DNA of 64,000 nt from Bacillus sp. FJAT-49711 (lineage in GTDB: Bacteria > Bacillota > Bacilli > Bacillales > Bacillaceae_C): assembly GCF_018343715.1 (NCBI RefSeq), contig NZ_JAGYPL010000002.1, forward strand, positions 690,364 through 754,363, written 5' to 3'. Shown here piece after piece: positions 7,693-17,193 of the stretch. Each line of letters begins with the position of its first letter. Within the stretch, counting starts at the first letter, position 1. A program made the position numbers and the translations under genes. Under the pieces are notes generated by a model that was given only the letters and a program-made list of their open reading frames with translations, was not told the origin of the DNA and made no database searches.

Positions 7693-8526
7693 ATGGGAGG
7701 TTTATGGTTTACTGAAAAGCAGACTGATCATTACGGCATCACGATGAAGATAAAACGTACATTACATACAGAGCAAACAGATTTTCAAATGTTGGAAATG
7801 TTGGAAACAGAAGAGTGGGGGAATATGCTTCTGCTTGATGGGATGGTCATGACGACGGAAAGGGACGAATTCGTTTATCATGAAATGGTGGCCCATGTAC
7901 CTTTATTTACACATCCTCATCCAAAAAATGTGTTAGTAGTAGGTGGGGGCGATGGCGGAGTTATTCGCGAGATTATGAAGCACCCGTCAGTTAAAAAAGC
8001 AGTCCTAGTGGATATAGATGGGAAAGTGATTGAGTACTCGAAACAATTTTTACCTACAATTGCAGGTGAACTGGATAATGATCGCGTCGAAGTAAAAGTA
8101 GACGATGGCTTTATGGAAATAGCGAAAAGCGAAGATGAGTATGATGTCATTATGGTCGATTCAACGGAACCAGTAGGTCCTGCCGTGAATTTATTTACGA
8201 AAGGCTTTTATGCAGGAATTTCAAAGGCTTTAAAGGAGGATGGGATTTTTGTCGCCCAAACAGACAATCCTTGGTTTAAAGCTGATCTCATTCGTGAAGT
8301 TCAACGAGATGTGAAAGAAATTTTTCCAATTACAAAACTCTATATTGCAAATGTCCCGACTTATCCAAGTGGGATGTGGACTTTTACATTAGGATCAAAG
8401 CGCTATGACCCACTAAAGGTAGAAGATAGTCGATTCCATTCAATTGAAACAAAATACTACACAAAAGACCTGCACAAAGCAGCCTTCGTTCTCCCAAAAT
8501 TCATCGCAGACCTTACAAACGAATAA
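7693..8526 (+). CDS. speE: Spermidine synthase
   Basis: This 277-residue cytosolic aminopropyltransferase makes spermidine from putrescine and decarboxylated S-adenosylmethionine. The nucleotide-binding loop [13 protein letters not shown], the catalytic-loop aspartates in [11 protein letters not shown] and the gate-keeping DNPWF region are all present. The start at 7693 ([10 protein letters not shown]) aligns with family members and lies 12 nt after GGAAGG. An ATG at 7681 touches that site directly and is less likely. speB follows 47 bp downstream, giving the agmatine-putrescine-spermidine pathway in one operon. Confidence 0.95.
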   Translation: MGGLWFTEKQTDHYGITMKIKRTLHTEQTDFQMLEMLETEEWGNMLLLDGMVMTTERDEFVYHEMVAHVPLFTHPHPKNVLVVGGGDGGVIREIMKHPSVKKAVLVDIDGKVIEYSKQFLPTIAGELDNDRVEVKVDDGFMEIAKSEDEYDVIMVDSTEPVGPAVNLFTKGFYAGISKALKEDGIFVAQTDNPWFKADLIREVQRDVKEIFPITKLYIANVPTYPSGMWTFTLGSKRYDPLKVEDSRFHSIETKYYTKDLHKAAFVLPKFIADLTNE

Positions 8527-8573
8527 GCAGGGATTGGAGTAAACGGAGGCAGGTTAGAAAGAGGAGAATATAA

Positions 8574-9446
8574 ATGCGTTTTGATGAAACGTATTCGGGA
8601 AATGTATTCATTGGAAGCCACCCGAATTTTGAAGAGAGCCAAGCAGTAATATATGGAATGCCGATGGATTGGACAGTGAGTTATCGTCCTGGTTCCCGTT
8701 TTGGCCCGGGGCAAATTCGAAAAGTATCTATTGGTCTTGAAGAATACAGTCCGTATCTTGACAAAGAAATGTCCGAAGTTAAATACTTTGATGCCGGTGA
8801 CATCCCACTTCCATTCGGAAATGCACAGAGAAGCCTAGATATGATTGAGGAATATATCGACTCATTATTGGATGCTGGAAAATTCCCCTTTGGAATGGGA
8901 GGGGAACATTTAGTTACATGGCCGGTCATAAAAGCGATGTATAAAAAGTATCCGAATCTTGCTGTCATTCATATGGATGCTCATACGGATTTACGAACGG
9001 AATATGAAGGAGAGCCACTATCCCATTCGACTCCCATTCGAAAAGCAGCTGACTTGATAGGTGCAAAAAATATCTACTCATTCGGGATCCGTTCCGGAAT
9101 GAAAGAAGAATTCGAATGGGCGAAAGAAAATGGCATGCATATCGCTAAATTTGAAGTACTCGAACCATTGAAAAAAGTTCTGCCAACATTAGCTAATCGC
9201 CCTGTCTACGTAACGATCGATATTGACGTTCTTGACCCAGCACATGCTCCGGGAACAGGAACCGTAGACGCAGGCGGCATTACATCAAAAGAACTACTGG
9301 CATCGATTCACGAAATCGCTCATTCCGACATCAACGTCGTCGGCTGTGATTTAGTGGAAGTAGCTCCTGTTTACGACCATTCCGAGCAAACAGCCAACAC
9401 GGCGAGTAAACTCATAAGAGAAATGTTGCTAGGTTTTATAAAATAA
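8574..9446 (+). CDS. speB: Agmatinase
   Basis: This 290-residue ureohydrolase converts agmatine to putrescine and urea, which supplies SpeE. The binuclear manganese ligands are visible in GMGGEHLVT, DAHTDLR and DIDVLDPAHAPGTGT, and the C-terminal VEVAPVYDHS motif is present. The length is normal. A good GAGGAG site lies upstream of the ATG. It is the second gene of a speE-speB operon. No clear terminator follows it before the small palindrome array at 9496-9671. Confidence 0.95.
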   Translation: MRFDETYSGNVFIGSHPNFEESQAVIYGMPMDWTVSYRPGSRFGPGQIRKVSIGLEEYSPYLDKEMSEVKYFDAGDIPLPFGNAQRSLDMIEEYIDSLLDAGKFPFGMGGEHLVTWPVIKAMYKKYPNLAVIHMDAHTDLRTEYEGEPLSHSTPIRKAADLIGAKNIYSFGIRSGMKEEFEWAKENGMHIAKFEVLEPLKKVLPTLANRPVYVTIDIDVLDPAHAPGTGTVDAGGITSKELLASIHEIAHSDINVVGCDLVEVAPVYDHSEQTANTASKLIREMLLGFIK

Positions 9447-9495
9447 CTCTGCATTATTAATGGTTGATTTTCGTGTAGGTATGAGAATCAATAGG

Positions 9496-9671
9496 CGGAA
9501 AATTTCCGTCTAATGTATATAAACTAGCTTAAGAAGCAGATATAAACGGAGATATTCCGATTAACTGCTCTAAATAAGGCAAAATCCAAAGATTTGGATG
9601 ATATAAACGGAAAAACTTCCTTTATTTTTTAGGAAATATGGGCATTTCTTATCTTAAACGGAATTTATCCG
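9496..9671. repeat. Array of four 13-bp palindromes, CGGA-N5-TCCG
   Basis: The copies are at 9496-9508, 9547-9559, 9608-9620 (one arm imperfect) and 9659-9671. Starts are 51, 61 and 51 bp apart, close to whole helical turns. Three copies are preceded by TAAA. The array sits between the convergent genes speB and the diguanylate cyclase, so a promoter operator is not obvious. Confidence 0.75.
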
Positions 9672-9699
9672 TTTATTATCAAAATACCTTGAAATTAAC

Positions 9700-9751
9700 A
9701 TATTAAAAGAAAAAGGCTACCCTAATTAGTTATAAACTGATTTCAGGGTAG
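9700..9751 (-). terminator. Terminator of the diguanylate cyclase gene
   Basis: On the minus strand CTACCCT (9745-9751) and AGGGTAG (9717-9723) form a stem, followed by a CCTTTTTCTTTTAAT tract. The stem overlaps the 3' end of the gene. Confidence 0.65.
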
Positions 9752-10838
9752 TTTTAACTATTTCATCAATATGCACCACTTTATTCCGGCCGGTGTCTTT
9801 TGCATGATATAAGGCGATATCAGACTGGTTGAAAAGTTTTTGTATCTCATTCCCATTATGGGGAAATGTACTAACACCAACCGAAACGGTAATATCTAGC
9901 TGTAGTCCATCGGTCATCTTAAAAGAGGTGCTTTCCACAGCTGAACGTATTATTTCAGCCACTTCCATTCCAATTTCTTTTTCAGCATTTGGGACAATGA
10001 CTGTAAATTCCTCTCCACCATTTCTTGTTACGATTCCCTCATAACTGTGTGACGCTCTTCTCAATCTTGAAGCAAGTTCACGAAGTACTTCATCGCCAAC
10101 TGGATGCCCATATGTATCATTTACTTTTTTAAAATGATCGATATCAAGAAGGAGGAGCGAAAAAGGAGTATTCTTTTCCGCTGTTATCGTTTCAGTGATT
10201 TTCTGAAACATTCTATTATTATAAAGTCCTGTTAAAAAGTCTGTTTCCGCCAACTTTTCCGCCATACTCACCTTTTTAAAATGAATATCCATTTCGCGCA
10301 AAATAAATAGGACGGTAAAGAATGATAAAAATGAAAAAGCCATGAAGTAAAGAACTTGTGTAGCTGATTCCCATGAAAAATTCATAAGGAAAGCTAAAGT
10401 AAGTGATGTTTGAACAGCATAGTAGTAAAAATAATAACGAGCATTTCGAAAGGTCATGCCTTTTCTTTTTGTGAAATACGAAATAACTAAGCCGCCGAAG
10501 ATCGTTAGCGTCCCAGCGATAATGGAATCAAAAGTGACGCCCGTTATAAAAATTCTTACTCCCCCAATAATTAGTCCACTAACTAATGGCGCGATCGGAC
10601 CGCCAAATATTCCCGATAGGACAATAACGACGATGCGAGCATCAACAATAATAGAATCTGAAACCGCAATGGCGGTATGCATTAATACAAGACCAGCTAC
10701 TGCACTTATAAGTCCGATTAATAATGGATGTAAGGCAGGGAAAGGAAAGTGAAAACGGACTCGACTTTGGAAGGGCCAGTAAGAGAGAACACTAAAAGTG
10801 AATAAAATACAAAAATTTATTGCCATTTCTAAAAACAT
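9726..10838 (-). CDS. Membrane diguanylate cyclase (5TM-LytS-type sensor plus GGDEF)
   Basis: This 370-residue protein should make cyclic di-GMP from two GTP. The N-terminal 185 residues hold about six hydrophobic segments of the 5TMR-LYT type, with the signature ALHPLLIGLISAVAGL and SGIFGGPIAPLVSGLI. A GGDEF domain follows from LAETDFLTGLYNNRMF, with LLDIDHFKKVNDTYGHPVGDEVL and an intact catalytic GGEEF near residue 283. No RxxD inhibitory site is seen five residues before GGEEF. The layout resembles DgcK (YhcK) of B. subtilis. AGGAGA lies 5-6 nt before the ATG. The sensed signal is unknown. Confidence 0.9.
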   Translation of the reverse strand: MFLEMAINFCILFTFSVLSYWPFQSRVRFHFPFPALHPLLIGLISAVAGLVLMHTAIAVSDSIIVDARIVVIVLSGIFGGPIAPLVSGLIIGGVRIFITGVTFDSIIAGTLTIFGGLVISYFTKRKGMTFRNARYYFYYYAVQTSLTLAFLMNFSWESATQVLYFMAFSFLSFFTVLFILREMDIHFKKVSMAEKLAETDFLTGLYNNRMFQKITETITAEKNTPFSLLLLDIDHFKKVNDTYGHPVGDEVLRELASRLRRASHSYEGIVTRNGGEEFTVIVPNAEKEIGMEVAEIIRSAVESTSFKMTDGLQLDITVSVGVSTFPHNGNEIQKLFNQSDIALYHAKDTGRNKVVHIDEIVKTTLKSVYN

Positions 10839-10940
10839 ATATGTCTCCTATTATCGAATTTTGTCGCTTTCATTATAGCGGATTTGTATATGGTTAATAA
10901 AGGGGATTATACATTTTATTGGGAAAATCAACGAGCAAAA

Positions 10941-10969
10941 TAGACTTCCGCGTGAAAGTTTCCTATAAT
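10941..10969 (+). promoter_or_regulatory. Sigma-A-like promoter for ywiB-argS
   Basis: TAGACT and TATAAT are 17 bp apart. The -35 is weak but the -10 is perfect, and the pair lies 39 bp before the ywiB start. Confidence 0.5.
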
Positions 10970-11007
10970 AAATAGGTTAAACTAAAGATAAAGGTGGTTT
11001 TTTGACC

Positions 11008-11421
11008 GTGGATACACAAACCTCAGTCAAAATCCAACTCACGACAAGAGTGAGGATCGACGATGACATTGAGACATACGAATTGACCGTTTTTGGTACT
11101 CGTTATCAGAAAGGGAATACAATATATTTGAAATATGATGAAGTTCAAGAAGAAGGAACAATCCATACAGTTGTGAAGGTTTTACAAGATGAAGCTGTCA
11201 TTATGCGAAGCGGGCTTATTAAAATGCGCTTGGCTTTTAGTTTATCGGAGCAAAGGCAAGGAACACATGAAAGCACATTAGGAAGTCTCTTTTTAATGAC
11301 GGATACAAAAAAGCTGAATCACGAAGATGGGAAATTAAGTCTTGCCTATGATTTATCCATGCAAGGCACGCTCGCTGGATATTACGAAATGGATCTAGAA
11401 TATAAGGAGGATAAGCTGTAA
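11008..11421 (+). CDS. ywiB: YwiB family protein, DUF1934 beta-barrel
   Basis: This 137-residue protein matches YwiB (DUF1934), a small lipocalin-like beta-barrel family of unknown function. Conserved stretches include [20 protein letters not shown] and [12 protein letters not shown]. The GTG at 11008 aligns with the family N-terminus and has AAAGGTGG 10 nt upstream; a TTG at 11002 is an alternative. The stop lies 2 nt before argS, so the two are tightly coupled, the same arrangement as in B. subtilis. Confidence 0.88.
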   Translation: MDTQTSVKIQLTTRVRIDDDIETYELTVFGTRYQKGNTIYLKYDEVQEEGTIHTVVKVLQDEAVIMRSGLIKMRLAFSLSEQRQGTHESTLGSLFLMTDTKKLNHEDGKLSLAYDLSMQGTLAGYYEMDLEYKEDKL

Positions 11422-11423
11422 TT

Positions 11424-13094
11424 ATGAACATTGTTGAACAAATTCAAGAGAACGTAAAGGCGGAAATTAAGGCAGCAGTATTGAAAGCGGAGCTTGCGAC
11501 AGAGGAACAGATTCCCGAAGTCATCCTCGAAACACCGAAAGATAAAACACATGGTGACTATTCTACCAACATGGCGATGCAGCTTGCTCGTATTGCCAAA
11601 AAAGCACCGCGCGTAATAGCTGAGCAAATTCAAACACATTTCGATCTTTCGAAAGCATCGATTGAAAAAATTGAAATCGCTGGGCCAGGCTTTATTAACT
11701 TTTACATGGATAATAGCTATTTAACAGATATTATCCATACGATTCTTGACCAAGCTGTAGACTATGGCCGCTCAAATGCTGGGAAAGGTGAAAAAGTCCA
11801 AGTCGAGTTTGTATCGGCAAATCCTACCGGTGATCTTCATCTTGGACATGCTCGTGGAGCCGCAGTCGGCGATTCCCTTTGCAATATCCTCGATAAAGCA
11901 GGATATCATGTATCGCGGGAATTTTATATTAATGATGCTGGAAACCAGATTCATAATTTAGCTTTGTCAGTAGAGGCGCGTTATTTCCAAGCGCTGGGGC
12001 TTGAAAAAGATATGCCGGAAGATGGCTATCATGGACAGGATATCATTGGCATCGGTCAAAAACTTGCCGAAGAATTCGGAGATAAATATATCAATGTAGA
12101 CGAACAAACTCGCTCCGATTTTTTCCGTAAATATGGATTAGAATATGAACTGGAAAAATTAAAACGGGATTTAGAAAACTTCCGAGTGCGTTTCGACGTG
12201 TGGTATTCAGAAACATCATTATATGAAAACAACAAAATTCAGCCAGCTCTAAATCAACTTCGTGAAAGAGGCCATATTTACGAGCAGGATGGGGCTACAT
12301 GGTTTAGATCAACAGAGTTTGGCGATGATAAAGATCGCGTTCTTATTAAAAATGACGGAACCTACACATATTTAACGCCAGATATTGCGTATCATTTGGA
12401 TAAGCTGGATCGAGGTTTTGATAAGCTCATCAATATTTGGGGAGCAGATCACCATGGATATATTCCTCGTATGAAGGCAGCGATTCAGGCATTAGGGTAC
12501 GAACGCGACCGTCTCGAAGTTGAAGTCATCCAGCTTGTTCATTTGTATAAAGATGGAGAAAAAATGAAAATGAGCAAGCGTACAGGGAAGGCTGTCACGA
12601 TGCGTGAATTGATTGAAGAAGTTGGGCTAGATGCTGTGCGCTATTTCTTTGCGATGAGAAGTTCAGATACCCATATGGACTTTGACTTAGATTTGGCTGT
12701 TTCCGAATCCAATGAAAACCCTGTTTATTATTCTCAATACGCACATGCGCGAATTTGGAGCATTCTCCGTTCGGCAGAGGAAAAAGGATTTTCCGTAGAC
12801 TTGAACGCAGATCTATCTGTATTGATGAGTGAAAAATCCGTAGACTTATTGAAAAAACTCGGTGAATTCCCGCAAATTATTGCAGATGCCGCTGAAAAGC
12901 GAATTCCGCATCGAATTACTCATTATGTTTATGAGCTTGCTTCTTCCTTCCATAGTTTTTACAATGCAGAGAAAGTGTTGAATGAGGAAAATGTGGAAGA
13001 AACAAAAGCTCGTCTAGCTTTAGTAAAAGCGGTACAGATTACATTGAAAAATGCTCTCGCCTTAGTCGGTGTATCCGCACCTGAGAAAATGTAA
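11424..13094 (+). CDS. argS: Arginine--tRNA ligase
   Basis: This 556-residue class I aminoacyl-tRNA synthetase charges tRNA-Arg. An N-terminal additional domain (1-110) precedes the catalytic domain with the HIGH motif as HLGH in [11 protein letters not shown] near residue 133. The KMSK motif is present as KMSKRTGK near residue 379. The C-terminal helical domain carries the DALR-type anticodon-binding features. The gene starts 2 nt after ywiB, with AGGAGG inside the end of ywiB. A bidirectional terminator follows. Confidence 0.97.
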   Translation: MNIVEQIQENVKAEIKAAVLKAELATEEQIPEVILETPKDKTHGDYSTNMAMQLARIAKKAPRVIAEQIQTHFDLSKASIEKIEIAGPGFINFYMDNSYLTDIIHTILDQAVDYGRSNAGKGEKVQVEFVSANPTGDLHLGHARGAAVGDSLCNILDKAGYHVSREFYINDAGNQIHNLALSVEARYFQALGLEKDMPEDGYHGQDIIGIGQKLAEEFGDKYINVDEQTRSDFFRKYGLEYELEKLKRDLENFRVRFDVWYSETSLYENNKIQPALNQLRERGHIYEQDGATWFRSTEFGDDKDRVLIKNDGTYTYLTPDIAYHLDKLDRGFDKLINIWGADHHGYIPRMKAAIQALGYERDRLEVEVIQLVHLYKDGEKMKMSKRTGKAVTMRELIEEVGLDAVRYFFAMRSSDTHMDFDLDLAVSESNENPVYYSQYAHARIWSILRSAEEKGFSVDLNADLSVLMSEKSVDLLKKLGEFPQIIADAAEKRIPHRITHYVYELASSFHSFYNAEKVLNEENVEETKARLALVKAVQITLKNALALVGVSAPEKM

Positions 13095-13135
13095 GAAGAC
13101 AGAGTTCGTCCCTATATGAATAAGTATTGCCTATA

Positions 13136-13176
13136 CAAAAAGCCAAACCTGGGATTTTGAAGGGATTGGCTTTTTG
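13136..13176. terminator. Bidirectional terminator between argS and the beta-helix lipoprotein gene
   Basis: CAAAAAGCCAA (13136-13146) pairs with TTGGCTTTTTG (13166-13176). The A and T runs within the arms give U-tracts in both directions, which suits two convergent genes. Confidence 0.8.
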
Positions 13177-13187
13177 TTCATTATATG

Positions 13188-15536
13188 TTAATTGTTATTT
13201 TCCTGTTTTTCAGATGTTCGACCATCATTTTGTTCAGTTCCGAATGGATTTTGATCACCAAAACCACCACGCCCAAAAGGTGTTCCGTTCATTCCGTTGT
13301 TTGCATTTCCTTCTGTTACACCATCCTCATTCAGGTAAGTCATAACGTTTGATAATGTTAATGTAACAGATACATTGCCTTCTTCATAGTTTGCATTTTG
13401 ATACAAACCATCGACATGGTCACCTGTTAAGATGCCGCCTGATTGGAATGTATAGCTTTCGTTCTGTTTTAAGTCAGGTGTACTGATCACAAGCGTTTGG
13501 AATTGTTTCTCTGGAGCGACAGCAATAATTTGTTGACCTTTTTCGTCTGTTACAAACACGTTTGTATTTGCTTCTTGGAATTCGGAATAGGTCATCATGA
13601 TGGTATGTTGACTAGAGTTTTCAGAAATTCCTTGTGCCATGCCACTGCTGCCGGAAGCAACGAGAATTCCACCTTCTATAATAAATGTCTCATCGTAATC
13701 AAGAGATCCATTGCCATCATTTGTCGGTCCATACACAAGAACAGTACCGCCTGTCATTTTTATAGAAGTGTTTGAATCAAGCCCGTCACCTTTGGCATTG
13801 ACATATAAATAACCTCCATTAATGAGTAATTGTCCTTCTTCAGTTGGTTGATTATTCTCTTTTTCCGTTGCAGAACTTGTATCTTTATTAGGAGAGGCTG
13901 CGTCTTGATTTTCTCGTGTTGGCGCATTGTCAGAAGGTGGCATATTTCCAAAGTTACCTGGCATTCCAAGGTCGCTGCTTCCGCCATTTACATTTACACC
14001 ATCATCTTCAGAGACAACGTGGATTTTGCCGTCAGCAACCGTTATATTTACTCCTTCGATTCCTTCATAACTTTTTTCAATTGAAACATCTCCACCACTT
14101 AAGAGTACGTCTTCATCAGCATGAATCCCATCATCCCCAGTAGAAATCTTGATGGTTCCACCTGAAATGGCTACATCTTTATTACTGTGAATTGCATCAT
14201 CCAATGAATCAATCTTTATTGTTCCGCCACTGACGTAAAGATTAGTTCCAGCTTTTATCCCTTTTGTACTAATGCTCTCTTCTTCGTTTTCTTCATCCGC
14301 CAGCTTTTGGGAAGAGGAAGGAGTGTTTTGCTCTTTAGATGTTTCGTTGTTTGTTTTATTAGAATCAAATGGTGATTGATTATTTCCGTTGTTTGAACCA
14401 TCCCCCGCGTCTTTAGCTGGTGCGCCATCACCTTGTGTGTTACCAGGACCACGCATACTTCCATTTTCCTGAATTTGCTTCAAAACGTCTGGATGATCTT
14501 GTAGAATCGTTTGAATTTCCTCCATGCTCTTTGCTGCTTCTAATTGTTTCTTCAAGTCTTCAGAAATCTCAATTCCTTCTAAAAATCTATCTACAAAAGA
14601 TCCTATGTTTTCTTGGCCGAATCCATCAAGAGGTCTTCCGCCCATGCCCTCATCGCGGGTTTCGATTGTTTCTGGACTGCCGCCGCCGGTAACGATAGTA
14701 TAATCACCATCCGCTACTGCTACTGTGTTTTCAGCTTGTACACCGTCACCATCGGCTTTAATAGTAAATTTGCCATTTTCAAGGGCGATATTGCCTTTCG
14801 ACTTGTTTTCGTCATTAGATGCTTTTAATCCATCTCCGCCAGAAGTTACATGAATTGTGGCATCTTTTATGGCTAATAAGTCGCGCCCAATAATCCCATC
14901 ATCGACAGAAGTTACCTGGATCGTCCCACCAGTGATTTTTAAATCATCATTACTTTTTATGCCATCATTGTAATTTCCTTTAACCGTCAATGCGCCAGAA
15001 CCATTGATGGTTAAGTCATCCTTACTATAGATAGCTGCTGATGGTTCGTCATTATTGTCACTTTCGTATACATAATCGTTTGCATCAGAGAGGGTATTTT
15101 CCGTTTTTTCTTCAAGAGAAATAATGGTTTTATCTGCTTGTTTTACATAAATTGGCGCAGTAGTCGATGAATTGATCGTTGCACCATTTAAAATTAAACG
15201 GACATTTCCAGCGTCTTCGGCATCGACAACAATTTGTCCATCGTCAAGTGTTCCTTTAATAACATAAGTCCCACTCGTGCGAATCAAAATTTGCTCATCT
15301 TTTACAACGGCTCCACCATTACCATCGACTGTTGCCTTTGAACCTTCTAAATGAATATAAGTAAAGTCTTCTCCTTGCCAGTCTGTATAGTCATCACTAT
15401 TTTTATATGTCACTAGATTACTAATAATATTCTCCTGTTTAGTAGTGGCTGCATTAGAATTACTATTACAGCCACTGATTAGCAAGGTAGAACATAGCAA
15501 TAAAGGGAGGAGATTTTTAATTTTTTTCTTAATCAT
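13188..15536 (-). CDS. Carbohydrate-binding (Cthe_2159/DUF4353-type) beta-helix lipoprotein
   Basis: This 782-residue predicted lipoprotein has a signal peptide ending in LISGC, with the lipidated cysteine at residue 23. The body shows many parallel beta-helix coils of the form GGTIxIxSxDDGIHxDxD. These lie in about three blocks (residues 85-285, 405-515 and 565-650), separated by polar low-complexity linkers rich in N, G, S, D and E near 350-415 and 520-560. The Cthe_2159 family has been described as a polysaccharide-binding beta-helix that binds calcium; the Asp-rich turns here agree. I chose the ATG at 15536, with AAAGGGTG upstream; a longer frame to 15581 would overlap the next gene. It is the last gene of an operon with DUF4956 and VTC proteins. 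The ligand is unknown. Confidence 0.82.
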   Translation of the reverse strand: MIKKKIKNLLPLLLCSTLLISGCNSNSNAATTKQENIISNLVTYKNSDDYTDWQGEDFTYIHLEGSKATVDGNGGAVVKDEQILIRTSGTYVIKGTLDDGQIVVDAEDAGNVRLILNGATINSSTTAPIYVKQADKTIISLEEKTENTLSDANDYVYESDNNDEPSAAIYSKDDLTINGSGALTVKGNYNDGIKSNDDLKITGGTIQVTSVDDGIIGRDLLAIKDATIHVTSGGDGLKASNDENKSKGNIALENGKFTIKADGDGVQAENTVAVADGDYTIVTGGGSPETIETRDEGMGGRPLDGFGQENIGSFVDRFLEGIEISEDLKKQLEAAKSMEEIQTILQDHPDVLKQIQENGSMRGPGNTQGDGAPAKDAGDGSNNGNNQSPFDSNKTNNETSKEQNTPSSSQKLADEENEEESISTKGIKAGTNLYVSGGTIKIDSLDDAIHSNKDVAISGGTIKISTGDDGIHADEDVLLSGGDVSIEKSYEGIEGVNITVADGKIHVVSEDDGVNVNGGSSDLGMPGNFGNMPPSDNAPTRENQDAASPNKDTSSATEKENNQPTEEGQLLINGGYLYVNAKGDGLDSNTSIKMTGGTVLVYGPTNDGNGSLDYDETFIIEGGILVASGSSGMAQGISENSSQHTIMMTYSEFQEANTNVFVTDEKGQQIIAVAPEKQFQTLVISTPDLKQNESYTFQSGGILTGDHVDGLYQNANYEEGNVSVTLTLSNVMTYLNEDGVTEGNANNGMNGTPFGRGGFGDQNPFGTEQNDGRTSEKQENNN

Positions 15537-15558
15537 ATATTTCACCCTTTTGTAGAGT

Positions 15559-16242
15559 TTAAGCGGTAAAATTGCCGTCATAACTTAACATGACTGCAGA
15601 ATGTACCCCTTTTAGTTCAGAAATATCAGCTATGATTTTAGAGTCATTATCTCGCACTCTGATTTCATAAGTTCCTTCGATTTCCTTGCCCTGTATGATT
15701 GATTTAGATTTAAGTAAAAATTTCTTTGTATTATCTTTAATGAGGCTTTCAATTTCCTCCGTAGTAATTCCTTGATCATATTTCACGACTAATAAATAAG
15801 GATTTTCTACTTTTATTTTGTTCGCAAATAATAGGATTACTGCTCCAATGATGCTGGAACCGACTACTGCTAAAATAATGAACTCGGCACCACAAAGAAT
15901 TCCAACGATAAGGGACCAGAATAAATAGACTAAATCCATTGGATCTTTAATAGGCGTACGAAAACGAACGATTGACAATGCCCCGACCATACCAAGGGAT
16001 AAGAGAACATTTTGACTAATCCCCATAATAACGAGAGAGGTAGCCATCGTTAAAATAATCAACGAGATATTAAAGGAATGTGAATAAATGACTCCGTTGA
16101 ACGTTTTTTTATAAACGATGTAAATAAATAATCCGAGTATTAATGCGAATCCGATACTGATCACGGAATCGGTCAATGAAAATGAACTTGTCTTTTCTAA
16201 AAAACTTGATTTAAAAATGTCTGAAAAAGTAGTTGTATTCAT
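15559..16242 (-). CDS. DUF4956 membrane protein
   Basis: This 227-residue membrane protein of unknown function has about four to five hydrophobic segments in its first 145 residues. The family signature GMVGALSIVRFRTPIKDPMD lies between them and resembles the conserved region of MgtC-like proteins. A soluble C-terminal domain (residues 150-227) with KYDQGITTEEIESLI and KEIEGTYEIRVRD looks ACT-like. AAGGAG precedes the ATG. It lies 45 bp after the VTC gene, a pairing that recurs in Firmicutes and suggests a shared complex. Confidence 0.85.
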   Translation of the reverse strand: MNTTTFSDIFKSSFLEKTSSFSLTDSVISIGFALILGLFIYIVYKKTFNGVIYSHSFNISLIILTMATSLVIMGISQNVLLSLGMVGALSIVRFRTPIKDPMDLVYLFWSLIVGILCGAEFIILAVVGSSIIGAVILLFANKIKVENPYLLVVKYDQGITTEEIESLIKDNTKKFLLKSKSIIQGKEIEGTYEIRVRDNDSKIIADISELKGVHSAVMLSYDGNFTA

Positions 16243-16287
16243 ATTTTTTCTCCTTAATGTTTTTATTGAGTTATTAATTTTACTTTT

Positions 16288-16980
16288 TTACCCATACATC
16301 CGACTTAATTGATACTTTGAGTATGCCTCCTGCCTCGTGTCGGATAATTGTAAAAGGAGTTTAATGACTTCAGGGATATATTCATCATATTTAACTTCTA
16401 ATATGGCAAGGTTTGGTTCCAACACGTCGACCATAGGCAAATGCTTATTGAACATATCTGTGTTATTTAAACTTGATTGTACCTTCATATCGAAGGTAAC
16501 TCGGACATTGCCATATGGGTATACCCAAGCTTCCCGTTCGTAATCTACGACAGTTTTCGGTTTAATCAGATGATTGTTCATTTCGAGAAACAAATCGCGA
16601 ATAAGATCGCGTTCGTCGTTTTTCATCCATTGAATATCACCAACGCGAATCTTCTCATACTCTTTCCGAGTGATATTGCACTTTGATTTGAAGGTTAAGT
16701 TGTTTCGCTTACTTTTCCTTTCAAGATTAATCACACGATCACTTAAACCATATATGCGGACTCGGTATTTATCTCTATTTAAAAAACCTTCCTTTTTTTC
16801 ATTCAAAATCTTATTATCAAAGTAAGTTGAACGAATTAAATATTTTCCATCTGTTCCTGCATTCGGATCACTGCGCATAAAGTGAATAAGTTTTTTTCGC
16901 AGTGTATAATATTCTGCCTTGGAAATGGCATGTTTTAACTCCTTGCGTCCATTTGGATTGAAAGAGGTTTGTATTGGCAT
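16288..16980 (-). CDS. VTC / polyphosphate polymerase domain protein
   Basis: This 230-residue protein belongs to the VTC family of triphosphate-tunnel enzymes. The basic and acidic residues that line the tunnel are visible in RKELKHAIS, YLIRSTYFDN, KYRVRIYG, NLERKSKRNN, VDYEREAW, VRVTFD and LAILEVKYDE. In yeast the Vtc4 relative makes polyphosphate from ATP; whether this bacterial protein does the same is not shown. It has no membrane segment and probably acts with the DUF4956 protein encoded next. AGGAGG lies upstream of the ATG. The gene is divergent from the response regulator at 17194. Confidence 0.85.
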   Translation of the reverse strand: MPIQTSFNPNGRKELKHAISKAEYYTLRKKLIHFMRSDPNAGTDGKYLIRSTYFDNKILNEKKEGFLNRDKYRVRIYGLSDRVINLERKSKRNNLTFKSKCNITRKEYEKIRVGDIQWMKNDERDLIRDLFLEMNNHLIKPKTVVDYEREAWVYPYGNVRVTFDMKVQSSLNNTDMFNKHLPMVDVLEPNLAILEVKYDEYIPEVIKLLLQLSDTRQEAYSKYQLSRMYG

Positions 16981-17193
16981 TGTTAGATCCTCCTTTTTTT
17001 CGGCTAGTTCAGTTGAACAATTCCAAGTATATGGGGGAAATATGTCAGGTGTATGTCAAACAAAAAATTTTAAAAAAGGCGAAAAAAACTGTGCCGTATC
17101 TTTTTCATGAACTAGCACTTTGACTTTTTGCTGACGTATTTCTGTGTTAATGTTAATGAGAAAATTGGCAATTTATTAGGAGAGTAAACATAT

